Made by a program: the position numbers and the translations under genes. The notes under the pieces were generated by a model that searched no databases, had not been told where the DNA came from, and saw nothing but the letters and a program-made list of their open reading frames with translations. From Trema orientale (lineage: Eukaryota; Streptophyta; Magnoliopsida; Rosales; Cannabaceae), in assembly GCA_002914845.1 (NCBI GenBank), contig JXTC01000353.1, positions 6,582 to 70,581 on the forward strand: a stretch of 64,000 nt of DNA, given 5' to 3'. Below, piece after piece: positions 33,795 to 46,559 of the stretch (position 1 is its first letter; every line of letters starts with the position of its first letter).

Positions 33795-35590
33795 TTGTTA
33801 GCCCAAGAATGGCCACCCAAGAGGGGGGTGAATTGGATTTTAAAACTTTTTAAGAAACTTTTCAACTATGTAAAATCATAGACCATTCTTTGAAAATTTT
33901 AAGCCTAAGAAGAACAATAATACCAAACATTTAACAATAATACCGAGCAAATTAAGCACAATAAATATCCAATACACAATCAAATAGTTTACAATAAAGT
34001 AAAGAATGTAGGGATAGAGAAAATATAAACTCAGTTTTTACGAGATTCGACAAATACGACAATTTGTCTACGTTCCCAACCCTCGGTAATTTGCTTCGAA
34101 CTTTCCACTATTGGATCAAGATTATGGGCTTGATTGACCCTTGTACAAACGGAGTGAATTCTTCTTAGGTTCACCCAACCCTTAGAATAGTCTTAAATCC
34201 GGCTCTACCACGCCTAATTACAGATTATTTAGACTCCAGTGCCAATCTCACCTATACCGGATTATTTAGACAATGGTATCAACCTCACCAACTCATGAGT
34301 TGCTTAGACTCTAGTGACAACCTTACCTACACTTAGGTTATTTAGAATCCGGTGGCAACCTCACCTAAATCGAGTTATTTAGACTCCAATGGCAACCTCA
34401 CTTCTACTCAAATGGCTTTTTAATATAAGAGTGAACATACTCACAAACTCTCCTCACAAAATAATGAATACAATTTTGGCTTAGGAGATTTGATAACAAT
34501 GCACAATGAATTGCTTTAAGATTAGCTCAATATGATTTGAAAGTTAATTCAATGTAAGAATAGACTTTTGTACTTTGAAAGTAGCTGGATAACAATACAG
34601 GTTCATGCAAAGTCTTTTTTAAGTCTTAAAATAGTTTCTATTTATAAGCTTGTATGAAAACTAGTCGTTTCTAACCGTTTGACACAGTCTCTAGAGTTTT
34701 CAGTAGACCAGTAAAAAATCTGGTAGACTCCTGAAACTAGCCGTTAGAAGTGCGGTTACAACAGTCGAAATCTAATGGTCAAAAATGAAATTTTCGATCT
34801 ACCGGGCAGTCTACCGATTGAGATTTCCGGTATAGGGTAGTCATTTCCAGGCTACCTATGATTTTCGATTTTTGACATTTTTTTGGCATTTTTCTAATTT
34901 CTGACTGCTGTTGGCATTTTTCCAAATTCTGACAGCTTTTGGCATTTTTCAAAAACTGACTTATAAACTTGTTTTAAACACTTTAAAAATATTTGAAATC
35001 AATTTGAAAAGAATATTTTGGCTAGTGCAAATTTGTTTTAGTTTCATAAAGATATTTAACAATAATTTAGAAGGTATTCATACCAAAACAAATTCTAGTT
35101 TACAAATAGAAAATCTTCTTTTAGCATATTTCAAATAATCATGATTACAAATATATTTGCAATTTATTTAAACTTATGAAATCATGTATTAAAGAATATT
35201 TTGCCTATTTAATAAAATCATTATTTTTTATTTCCAAACTTCTATAATAAAATAACCATTTTAAGATTAAGATAGTTTGAAAACTCTTTTAAAAGTATGA
35301 GCCAATGCAAAATGAATTTATGTGCAATAAACTAAATCAAATATAAGACTAAATATGAAATATACCTTATCTAAGCATGATTTTATATCTTGATTTTCTA
35401 TCTTCAAGCTTGATTCTAATAAGTCCAATATACATCTATCTTCAAGCTTGATTCCTTGATCAACTAATTGAATTAGAACTTTTAATGCTATTTCACTATA
35501 CACACTCAAGTTAAATCATTAGTACTAAATCAAATATTTGTTATTTTCAAAATAAGAGTGAGTAAAATTGAAAACTTAAATTCTCAACAA
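33795..35590. mobile_element. Possible solo LTR or LARD-type retrotransposon fragment
   Basis: Begins tgttagcccaagaatgg followed by the agaggggggtgaattgg motif common in plant LTR elements, and ends at ...ttctcaaca, giving TG...CA borders. The sequence after it (atctccttctttttgatg, cttactccccctttttaac) also resembles copia-type repeats. No second LTR or coding region was found. The middle has six near-repeats of a 40-50 base gttatttagactcc..ggcaacctcacc unit (34210-34400). Confidence 0.4.
34210..34400. repeat. Degenerate short tandem repeat in the LTR-like block
   Basis: Several imperfect copies of a unit containing (g/a)ttatttagactcc.gt.gcaacctcacct follow each other at 40-50 base spacing. 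Confidence 0.6.
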
Positions 35591-36214
35591 TCTCCTTCTT
35601 TTTGATGTTGACAAATATTGATTTATGAGATAAAAGAAAATATACAATATGGATTTGAAATTATAAAATTTGACAAATTTACCTTAATCCTTACCATATT
35701 TTAAGCTTCATCTCAAAAAATGCTTTACAAAGTAAATAGGGCTTACTCCCCCTTTTTAACTCAATTTAGCATCATAAGCATATTATGAGAAAAGATAAAA
35801 AGAATGTATGCTAAACAAAATTCTCACCTTTAAAATATGCATACTCATAAATAAATCTTTTTCTTCTCATATTCATAAATCAACATTCTTATCCTTTTTT
35901 GACATCAGATAGAAATAATTTTTAAACTAGATGTTTTGTAGGAACCAATCTATCCTTTTGAAATACGATTCTCCCCACATTAATTCACTATATTACTCCC
36001 TCAAGTTGAATATATAACAAAAGTATATAAAAGAGCAATAAACAAATAATTTTCTCCCAATATGAAAAATAATATGACAAGTTATGCAATTAGGAGATAT
36101 AGAGGAATCTAAAAATAAACAATCTTCAAAATAAGAATAACAATTATCAAAACAATAATATGATGCCAAAGTGATTACAAGAGTATTTTTTTTTAATTTT
36201 TTTATGTGCAAAAC

Positions 36215-36500
36215 TTCTTCTGTTACTTAGTTGGATCAAGCGCTTACCACTAGGCCAAAAGCTATAGCTGTTAGCTAAGGTGCAACTTTATTTCCTTATT
36301 ACTTGGCAGTGCAGAACCTCACACTAAGCAGTGGATGGACATGAGGGGCTACACATTTGTGCCAATGGGTCGGGCTGTTAAGCCCCAGGAAGTTAGTCCT
36401 GCAAGCGTACAGAAGGATGCTGGGGCCCTATAACCCTAACAAAGATCTGTTGCCTCCCGTCCCATCTGTACACGAGTCGTCCGAGGCCGAGTAGTGGAAG
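36215..36500. repeat. GC-rich unclassified repeat-like block
   Basis: About 280 bases are sharply richer in GC than the flanks and contain nested short inverted repeats such as gggctgttaagcccc. No protein frame is evident. The look is that of a dispersed plant repeat (SINE-, TRIM- or LTR-derived), but I cannot assign it. Confidence 0.35.
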
Positions 36501-39500
36501 TCAAATGAATTCTTTTTTTCATTTGGGTTTTTCATTTGTAATCAAGAGTTAAATTTTATTTAGTTTTAGTTTAGTTTATATTTTGTTTTTATGCAATATC
36601 AATTTAAATTTTATTTTTTTTTAAAAAAGAATATTAGTTTAAATTTGGAAACTTTAAAACGTTTTATGTTCATTTATCCCAAAAAAAAGACTTTCTACGT
36701 TTCTCTTAAAATCCCTATTTTTTTTTAATATTTTCCCTCTAACAATTTAGTAACGTAAAATACCCATAATATCCTTCAAAAATGTGTCACATGACATTTA
36801 CATAACCACTTCTGTTAACAATTTAACATTTATTAACATATTAGTGTTAATTGCTACTAGTTTACAAATTCAAAGGCTTAATTGCCAAGAAAAAAAGTTC
36901 CAGGGTAAATATGCTAAAAACCCTTTTTATTAATCAAACTTGAGTGTACGTATCATTATATGAATGAAAGTCTATCGATATTCCTCCATTGGGTGTACAT
37001 ATCATTATATGAATGAAAGTCTATCTTGGGTAAGCTTGTGTGTGGGAATATAATCTTAAGTAGCTTGTGTCCGCTGTCACTGTATAGGGCAGAGAAATTA
37101 ATTTTAAAAAAGATCCGTTTTCTTGCTATTATAGTAATAGGTTTCTAATCCAAAATTCGTACTTAAAAAAAATACTTTTCCCAATTTAAAGTTTCTCTAA
37201 AATCTTAGAAAGCCTCAAAAAAAATGTACCATTGATTAATCGAAAAACTAAATATTAAACACATTAATTGAAACTCTCCTTTTAATTAAAATCAAATTAT
37301 TCTTCGCATTCTTCAAATGTATTACTATTTAAAAGCAAACTCTGATTCCTTAACTAATCCCAAATTCTTGAATAATCTTCGTCTGTATTCTGAATTCTTT
37401 AAGAAAATTATAAGATTAATTCCAATTTCTTCAAGATCATGTGTTTACTTCTTTGAACCTAATTAATAAATTAACTCAGTCTAATCTACAATATAAATTG
37501 AGAAAATAAATTACACTCAATAATTTTGTTAATAAATATCCGACATATATAATTTTTCTAAATCTACACAAGAAGTCGATTCTGACGATTTAAGCGACTT
37601 TGGTATAAAAATAAAGTGGATGTAACACAGGTCCTGGTGAAAGGAAAATTCCTATACAAAGATTAATACTAGTCCAACCACATACATATTCCACGATTTT
37701 TTTTTTCTTCCTCAACAACCCGTGTATAGTCCATTCTAATGTACGTATGTCCTACAGAAATGTCCCTCAACCACCCATTTCCACACCCCAATAGTTTCAT
37801 CAAAATTTCAAAATTCGTGGCTCCTTTAACATATTTTTCTTCTTTATCATCACTAAGTCATGGGAATTATAGTCATCAAATGAGAAAGTAATATATATAT
37901 ATATAAATAAATATATCAAGTTTTTCTAATTTCTCAAGTGGTCTTCTCCCTTTCTATCGTTTTCGATTTGCTCCAAAGCTAGTACACATGTAGGATAGCC
38001 ATTCAATTTTGTCCACAAATGTTTAGTATGGTGGGGGATATTTATGTATGGCGCCTCATGAAAATTAAGGAAACATATGTATAAGGGCTAGTCTCCTGAA
38101 AAAGATAAGAGAAAATAGCCCAATAATAGACCGAGAATTAATTACACAAACGACACTCGTAGTAGAATATTATCATTGCGTGTTAGACTCAACGTGCTAT
38201 CCAGTGTTTAAACAAACAGGCTAATAATACATTTCTGATGGATAACAAGATTAGATAATTAAGAGTAGCTTTAGTATTTTCGCATTAGTAAGATTTATTT
38301 TTTTTCACTTTAAGTGCATAGAATTTTTTTTCCTTCTTTCAAACAGAGTAATTAAAGTTTTTGGCCTAGGTAGGCTAGGAGTGTGAATTATTATGCAGAT
38401 TATATATATGTAAACTAATTATTGAATCATCTTACTTTGATTCTCCTCTTTCTTCCTAACTTTTTATATCGAATTGTCTCTCTCATGATTCTCTTCCTTT
38501 CTTTCTTCTACTAAGATATTCTACTAAGATATTGGTTGTTATTATAATGCACCTCACCTATATAAATCAAAAGAATATAATATGAAAAATATGTGTATTT
38601 TTTTAATTAGGATTAAGATCAATCATTATATGATTATCGGTCAATAAATGTGAACTTTCTATATTTTAATAGAGCTTCTTAAAAATTCACTTTCATCATG
38701 GTATGATTTCATACGATTTCTATTATGTGTAATGACTCTATATTAGTTTCCTATATTTATAGTCCGAATAAATTACACTATTCATAATAGAGATAGATAG
38801 AATTACTAGTTGTGCCTCACAAGATCTTGGTAAAAGAATCTAACTATTTATGGCTTTCTTAAAAGCTGCATGACTCACACTATATCAAATTTAGGTTTTG
38901 GAACCATTTGGAGGCGCATAATACGCATTGATTTAAGGACAAATCCACACCAACATTATATGTAAAATATCTCGAGAATCTAGGACTAAATGTTGATGAT
39001 AGAAATACTCACATAAAGAACTATGTACGATAGACATAATTCTCTATCTAATCTAAATATCATTCACAACCCAAAGGATAAAAGCTTGGCACTTTATCCG
39101 CTATAAGGTTTGTAGGTCATTTCTATTTCAATTTAGAGTGATGAATCTAAATTCACCAAAATGTAGACTTTTGAATATAAAACGTAGTGTACTTGGAGTA
39201 TACTAAATGGGACCACATGAAATATGTTCTTTAAATGAGTAACCTTATTTAAAAAAAAAAAAAAAAAACATAATTTCATAAAAGTATAATTAAAGATATC
39301 TATCCCAATTCTGAAATAAATAACAAACTCATAATCATGATATGCTATTTGGAATATTAAAGAGTACAATCTTACGAATTGTTAATTGGCTTCCGTATTT
39401 TGATAGTATACATTCATGGATATGGAAAGCATATAATTATGAATATGGAAATCATGTCTCTTATTGATTTAAGAATTAATATTACCTTTTTTAGCAACGT

Positions 39501-40129
39501 GTATTTGGGATAATTAAAACTTAGTATTGAGTAATTAAAATGTGTTTTAATTAAATTATAACTTTTTGGAAAGTCAAGTTATCCATTAGACATATGTGAT
39601 ATAATAAGTAATTTAATTATTGCATAGACAAAATGGTAATTTTATCCAATTCTAATTATTAACATATTTCATGAGAATACATTAGAAACCATAGTCCTTA
39701 AAATTTTTAAGAGTACGTAGTGGTAAAAGACTATCTTCCCTAGCATAAAATCTGATTTTAACAATGTTATATATCAATTACTTAGAGATAAAGTGTAACA
39801 TCGCTCGTTACCAAGAGATCTTCCTTCCTCACATAGGAATTGTTTCTATGGAGTGTGAGCTCCCTGTTTGAAATCTCTTACGACCAACAACAATCCATTC
39901 TTTCTCCTAAAATCAACTATTTCGGCTCTCTCTCACTTTTCTCTATCTAGAATTCTCTTTAGATTTTCTAAGGCAGTTGTTAAACTAATGAAAGTCTTAT
40001 GTTAGTCTACCACTCATACCATCAGTTTATGATAGACCCTGGTAGACTACTCGTCTAATTAAAGCACTTCAACTAAAATAATTTGAGAGAGACAAAAGTA
40101 ACCAATATATATATTTTAATTAAGCATGC
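36501..40129. other. AT-rich spacer, no gene seen
   Basis: There are short duplications only, for example the repeated gtacatatcattatatgaatgaaagtctat-type segments near 36950 and 36990. No protein, RNA gene or clear transposon end. Confidence 0.5.
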
Positions 40130-40137
40130 AAGAGAGG

Positions 40138-40699
40138 TAGATGTGGCAAAATGCGCGAGTCAGGCGGAGCTGGCCTGTCTAAGAAAGCGGGCCAGCTTGG
40201 CCCGACCTAGAATTTTAAAAATAGAGCCTAGCCTAGCCCGTAGGCCCGTCGGGCCGGTCCATATTGGCCCGTTCTTGGCTCACTTTAAAAAAATAAAAAA
40301 AAATCTAAAAAATAAGATTAAATAATATATATAATTAGTTAAAAATATTAGAAATTTAAAAATAAATTGTGAAAAAATAAATAATATGTTATATTTTTTT
40401 CATATTGATAAAAATTTAAAAATAATTAAATAAGCTAAAAGTATATAAGTTGAATAGTGGAAAAAAAAAAAGTTTAAAACAAAAATCTTACAAAAATTAT
40501 TTAGAATTATATTGAAATTTTGAAGTGTGAAAAAAAGAGTGAGAGAATATGTATTTATAAGAATTGGAAAAAGTATTGTATTTAAATTTATTTAAAATTT
40601 TTTTTAAAAAATAAAAAAATTATTTTTGGCGGGCTCTAATATATAGGCCGAGCCCGAGCCAGCCCACAGGCCGCAGGCCGGTCCGTTTTGCCACCTCCA
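40138..40699. mobile_element. hAT-type MITE with near-perfect 8-bp target-site duplication
   Basis: The terminal inverted repeats are tagatgtggcaaaa (40138-40151) and the reverse complement of ttttgccacctcca (40686-40699), 12 of 14 matching. They are flanked by aagagagg (40130-40137) and aatagagg (40700-40707), 7 of 8 matching. The subterminal regions are GC-rich (gggccgg-type) and partly complementary. The AT-rich core is non-coding. Confidence 0.75.
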
Positions 40700-40969
40700 A
40701 ATAGAGGAGTCCACTTAAGCAAGACTTCAGATAAAAGACCCCACAAGGGTCTACACCCCTTATGGGTGATGCAGTGGGCCAGGGCCTCCTCCCTTATTAC
40801 AATAAGCATAAGGCCCAATGTCTAGATCCTTTGTGTGATATTCCTATAAAAATATCATATTATTATGTTTTGTAAAAATACATTTTTTATTGGCTCCCAT
40901 TTTTTTTATTATTTTAGATTTCAAATGTGCTAATAAGTTACCACGATCAATTATTGTTTACACGGTAAC

Positions 40970-42388
40970 TAGAATGCAAATATGTGCTTGGGCACATGGA
41001 TTGGTCTATGTCCGTCCTGATACGTTGTTAGCCCAGCTCAGTTCGGCCTAACAATGTAGTTAGCCTAGCCTAACCTATCTATAAAGTATAGGACAGGTTG
41101 GGCCATGATATTACAGCCTACGAGCCGGTTCAGCCTGACTACCGAAGATCATAAGATGGACTGGGCTTGGGCAAGATGGGCAACAGGTTGGCCTATTCTG
41201 GCTCATCGTGAGTCAGTTCGCCTATTTTATTTTTTTTTAAAATAATAATTTACCCAATTTATAAAATATGAAAAATTTAATTTAACGAGGCAAACATAGA
41301 TAATATTTTTTGTAGAACAAAAAAACATAAATAATATTTATGCTAATGGTTTACTTAATTATTTAGATCTGTCTATTTTTTTAGTCTTATTAAATATTTT
41401 GTTATAATTTATATTCATTAAAAATTGAAATTAATTTGTCATTGGGGAGCTATATTTATACCCCAAATGGAATAAAAGCACCCCTAAAAGAATTAATTTT
41501 ATAAAATAAATTTCTATTCATGTTAAAAATACTAGAGTTTCTAAAGTACCCATTACCCTTTGGCCCTACCATATGCGTTGTTTCTTTCCTCGATCATCTT
41601 CTCTATCTTCTGTTAAAATACTGGAAAATTTATGGAAAAAAAAATAAAAGCCAATAGATGAACATCAACCCAAAAGAATATCAACATTCAACTAAACGAA
41701 AGATAAGCCAAATACGAAAGACAACCTTATTGTACTAATTGCTGCATACCTTCATTGATAAAATCAAAATGGAGAAAACCTCAATTGGTGATCCGATATA
41801 GAGCAACAAAATGGAGTAGTTAGATGGCTAAACTCAGCAATCAATCTACTCTAAACATCATCATCTTAAGCAATCCATTCAAGAAAGGGATTATTTTAAG
41901 CTCTAATGATAATATTCATATTTTAAGCTCACTTTTTCGCATTTTTTTTTTTAATTTACAGATTATTTTAGTTCTATAAGATTGACTTTTCTTGTAAATT
42001 GATTTTATTTTAGGGTTTATAATTTTAGTACAAAGGAAATTTTTTTTCTTAAAAAAAATGAAATAGTTGAGAGCTTGAATGAAAATGAAGCAAATTATAT
42101 CAAATGGTTTTTGGAGTGTACCATTTTAAATTGTCCAATATAGTCTTTTTAGAACTATTTATCAATAATAATGTTTAAAAAAATGATAAAATATGTGCTT
42201 TTATACCACTTAGGAGTACAAATAAGCCTTCCTTTGTCATTTTGTATACATTATTGAAGAATTCATAGAACATAACTTTAAACAAATTGTTTTATATTAT
42301 TTTATTTTTTTGCCAGCATGGGGCGACCCACATGGGCTAGCCTATTCTAGCCCATCAAAAGGATGACCCGTCCTACTCCATGGGCCGG
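40970..42388. repeat. Degenerate repeat with GC-rich ends
   Basis: GC-rich patches rich in gcccag/ggcct/gggcc (41025-41225 and 42315-42388) bracket AT-rich sequence. The style resembles the hAT-type MITE at 40138-40699, but the TIRs and target duplication could not be made out. Confidence 0.3.
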
Positions 42389-42450
42389 CAGCCTAGCTCA
42401 AGTGGTCTAAAACTCATGAGGTATGTGTGAGTCTGTGAGAAGAGATGGAT
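42389..42450 (+). repeat. Possible truncated SINE head
   Basis: The stretch cagcctagctcaagtggtct, followed by atgtgtgagtctgtg, parallels the 5' part of the SINE at 43172-43340 and contains an A-box-like tagctcaagtgg. No B box or tail is preserved. Confidence 0.4.
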
Positions 42451-42739
42451 AATTATTTGGCTATGATGGATCATTATTTGACGTAATTTAAAATATGAAT
42501 TTCCAAACATTTTTCACAAGGATATAAACATATATACCAAGATCAGATGATAATCTATCATCATAACTAAATGGTTATCTATTCAACCTAAAATCTCAAA
42601 TTCTAAATAGTTTCATTTTTATCATAGAATTTAACCATACATATTAAAAGTAAAAAATATATATATATCCTTATTCACGAACTTATGTTCTAAACACAAA
42701 AGGTGATTTTACGAACTAATTTCACAAATCATATACCAA

Positions 42740-43510
42740 GCCACAAATACCAAAACCAGAAAAATATTAATTGTATTTAAAAATTTATATACCAAATACA
42801 ATACCATTATACCGAAACCAGAAAACGTGAACTGTGTTTAAAACTTTATATGCCGAATACAATGCTTTACATACCGAAACTAGAAACCTTAAAAATGTAA
42901 AAACTTAAAAATCAAACACAACACTGTAGATACTGAAACCAGAAGAATGTAAACTGTATTTAAAAATTTATATACCAGATACAATAACATATATACCGAA
43001 ACCAAAGAAAAGATAAATTGTATTTAAAACTTTATATACCGCATACAATAGCATATATACTGAAACCAGAAAAACATAAATTGTATTCAAAACTTTAAAT
43101 ACTGAATACAATATCATATATACTGAAACCAGAAAAACATAAACTGTGTTAACTTATGTACCAATACAGTATTGCCAACTGAGGCTAGCTCAGTTACTCC
43201 AAGGCTTGAGGGATGTGTGTGTGAGTCTGGGGATCAAAGGTTCAAACTTTGATAGAGTGTGTGTATATATTATTTTCCTTTAAATTTATAGTAAGTGGTG
43301 GTCATTAGTTAAGTCCATTTTTTAAAAAAAAAAAGAAATTTACCAATACAGTACTATAAAAAAAAATTTACCAATACAGCACTATATATACCGTCACCAG
43401 AAAAGCATGAACTGTATATAATTCTTTATATACCAAATATAATGCCATATCTACGGAAACCAGAAAAATTGTAAACTGCATTTAAAACTTTACATACCAA
43501 ATACAACCTA
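42740..43510. repeat. Tandem array, unit about 62 bp, about nine copies
   Basis: The segment ataccgaaaccagaaaa..taaactgtatttaaaactttatataccaaatacaat recurs at about 62-base spacing (repeat starts near 42751, 42812, 42874, 42933, 42996, 43060, 43123, 43391 and 43453). Copies have diverged by 10-20%. The array is interrupted by a SINE at 43172-43340. Confidence 0.8.
43172..43340 (+). mobile_element. tRNA-derived SINE with 13-bp target-site duplication
   Basis: Box A-like ggctagctcagttactcc (43183-43200) and box B-like ggttcaaactt (near 43228) are spaced as in tRNA-derived SINEs, and an A-rich tail follows. Direct repeats taccaatacagta flank it (43159-43171 and 43341-43353). The insertion splits the ~62-bp tandem array. 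Confidence 0.75.
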
Positions 43511-43519
43511 TCTATCAAA

Positions 43520-44149
43520 GACCTTTATTCTCAAAAGTCCAAACAATTTTCAAAAGAAATAAGATGGATATACCAAGTTTAGAAACAAAGATACCACAAC
43601 TAAAAATTTGTATATCACAAAAATCTTTATATACCCAAAGTATTTTCCATTGCCTAATTTTCTTGCATCAACACTAGAGAAACACGAAGCCAAAATCAGA
43701 CCGTAATAGAAATAATCATATAGGACAACAATATACTAATAAAAAATGAACTAGAAATGGGTCATCAGTCGTCACAACACAAAATCGTCAGATTTTAAGG
43801 GGAAAAAAATAAAGAAAGAAGCTCCATATTAAAGGTTCCTCAAAGATATTCCTAACGATCTTAAACAATATCAATAATTTTCTTCAGAATCAACCATAAA
43901 AGGTCCCCCAAACAAGGATAGGAGAAAAACTAGTAGCCATTATTGAGGAGATAATTGAAGGCGTGGAGTTGTCAATTTGTTGTTGGCAACATGAAGCTTC
44001 TGGAGGTGTCGAAATCGAATTACACAGTTTAGATCTAGGAGCATTTGGATTTTGAATCATATTCCATGTACGTGGTGGGTTCTTTCTTACTAAGCTTGAA
44101 GAAGGAGAGCTACAAGATTCAGAAATAAAGGATATTTTTTGGGGCTCAC
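43520..44149. other. AT-rich spacer, no gene seen
   Basis: No supported coding region, RNA gene or repeat with clear ends. Confidence 0.45.
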
Positions 44150-44600
44150 TAATTATTTGACCATTTTGAGAAATTTACGCTTAATATTCGTTTTTTAAAA
44201 CTTATTTTATAAATACCCGTTTTTAACTTTTCTTTCAAAAATACCCATTTTTGTGGTCTACATTTCATACGCAAAATATGAGTGGCCCACATTTACAATG
44301 TAAATTTTATCCAAAAAGTACACATTTTATGTGTAAAATATGAATGATATACATTTTAAAATATGTGCCAATTTTTAGTATAATTTTTATTCATGAAATG
44401 TAGACCACGGTATACATTTAATGCATTAAATATATAACATGGTATACATTTCATGTGTAAAATAGTGATGGTTAATATTTCTCTAAAAAAGATATAAAAA
44501 CGGGTATTTACAAAATAAAAATAAAAAACGGATATTTATTGAAATATAGTTTTAAAAACGGGTATTTATGAACTTTTTCCACCATTTTTTGGCTCAAAAA
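44150..44600. repeat. Foldback-like repeat
   Basis: The left part has ataaatacccgtttttaac and the right part has repeated aaaacgggtattta in inverted orientation, giving an imperfect foldback about 450 bp long. It is non-coding. Confidence 0.45.
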
Positions 44601-45180
44601 TTCAGTATATGACCTAGTTCAAAACTTTATAGCGAATGTGCAACTCACTTAATAACAAAAATGAAAATACTACATATTCTATAACTTCTTTAAAAAAAAC
44701 AAAGCAAAAAAGATAAACATATTTTACAATTACAACTTTAAAAGAAATAGACATTTAACTATAAGTTTTAAAACATAGACATTTACTTAAATCAATTTAA
44801 GATATTGGACTTCTACTTAGTTTTCTCTATTTTTTTTTTTTTGAGTTGGAAATTGAAGGGGCCTATGTAAGGGTACTAAGGTCATTTGTCTATAAAATTA
44901 AGAGTAATAAATGTCCTTTTTTTAGATCAATTTAAAAAGTAACTTCTTACACTTATTTAATAAATAAATGTTTTATAATTTTATTTTGATAAATAGCTGT
45001 TTTCAGTTGATATATTTTTTAAAAAATGAACCAATTTTATACAAAATAAATCAATTTTTTTAAAAAATAAATAAATTTTATAGAAAACAAAGCAATATAT
45101 TTTGACTTATTAAATATGAAAAAGTCCATTTTTCAAACAATGATCTAAAATTGATAAAATTAGCCATTTACCGTCTTTTT
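44600..45180. repeat. Dispersed repeat shared with the MULE interior
   Basis: 44590-44670 resembles 22960-23060 in the same orientation. About 44900-45180 resembles the reverse complement of 23990-24350, for example the aacagctatttatcaaa..aaaattataaaa segment. It is non-coding. Confidence 0.5.
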
Positions 45181-45289
45181 ATAAAAGAATTAAAAAAATA
45201 CGGTGGGTTCAGTTTTTTCTAGATCTTGTGTATATTTTTTTCTAGAAAAATACATTTGTTTTTGAATTTTTTTAGAAAAATATCATTTT

Positions 45290-45430
45290 TAAAATAATAA
45301 CTAGTAACCGGTAACTAGTTTTCGAGCACTGGTAACTAGTAATCAAAGGTATTTATAACTGGTATATAACTAGTAACCATTTTAAAAATGATATTTTTCT
45401 AAAATATTTTTAAAAGTGATATCTTTCTAA
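45290..45430. repeat. Cluster of short palindromic ctagttacc-type repeats
   Basis: Repeated aactagtaac and ggtaactagt motifs lie in alternating orientation, flanked by inverted copies of aaaaatgatatttttctaaaa. Confidence 0.5.
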
Positions 45431-45754
45431 AAAAAAGGGTTCAAAATGTGTTAGAAACCCTCCAAAATTTAGCCATTTGGCTGGAAAGCCCCAAAATTAA
45501 TTTGAACTAAGGCAATCCACTTAGTTTTGGGCCTATAAAAGGCCATTTTCCTATGTAGCCCTTACATTTTATATTATGGTTTTAATATACCATATTTTAA
45601 ATCCCTCTTTTAAAAATGTCACATTTTTTTTTGAAAGGAAAAATGTCACATTTTAGTTCTTTTTTAAAATGAAATTTTCGATTTCGTGCTATGTGCCAAT
45701 ATTCTTCAAGTCCATTTTTACTGTTTTTGTTAGTAATTTTGTATGGGAATTCTT

Positions 45755-46445
45755 ACAAAATTCCATGCCAAAGTACCAAAAATTGAAAAATTTTGGATGA
45801 GCTAAATTTTTTGAAAAATCCGATTGATTTTAAAAAGTATCACATTTTAAATTTATTTTAGAAAAATAGTACTTTAGATAAATATTTAGAAAAATACTAT
45901 TTTATTTTTCAAAATTGATATTTTTCAATGATACTTGAGGTAACCAATCAAGTTACCCGAGGTAACTTAATTAATTACTTCAATTATCTCATTAATCAAT
46001 AAAAATTAGTATTTTTATAAATACTTTTAAAAGTAGTATTTCTCTAATTAAAATCTGAGATTTTTCAAATCATTTAAAAATGGGCTATTTACAAAATTCC
46101 AGGCCCAAGGTACCAAAAATTGAAAAATCTCGGATTGACTGATTTTTTTGAAAAATCCCGGATTGATTTAGAAAAATATCACTTTTTAAAAGTATTATTA
46201 AAAAAAAATACTTTTAAAAAATATTTAGAAAAATATAATTTTTTCTTTAAATTTGGTATTTTTTAATGGTACTCGAGATAACAAGTTAGGTTACTTAAAG
46301 TAACCAATCCAGTTACTTGAAGTAACTATTCAAGTTACCTCAGGTAACTCGACTAGTTACCTTAAGTATCTCATAAATTAATAAAAAGTGTTATTTTTCT
46401 AAACACTTTTAAAAATGATATTTTTATAATTAAATCCGGGATTTT
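45755..46445. repeat. Tandem duplication, unit about 336 bp
   Basis: The segment beginning acaaaattccatgccaaag (45755) recurs from 46091 (acaaaattccaggcccaagg). Both copies contain a cluster of gttacc/ggtaac motifs, including agttacctcaggtaact, a perfect inverted repeat with one central base. Confidence 0.65.
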
Positions 46446-46559
46446 TCAGAACAATTTCAAATTCCGGGATTTTTCAATTTTTTTTGAAAAAATACCATAA
46501 AAAATCAAATTTCCTCTTAAAAAATCCGAGATTTTTCAATTTTTTTGAAAAATTACTGA

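Noticed and set aside
33795..36500. Complete copia element
   Set aside because: Only LTR-like motifs are present; no second LTR, primer site, gag or pol could be found.
36215..36500. 5S-rRNA-bearing Cassandra-type TRIM
   Set aside because: I looked for the 5S internal promoter words and did not find them.
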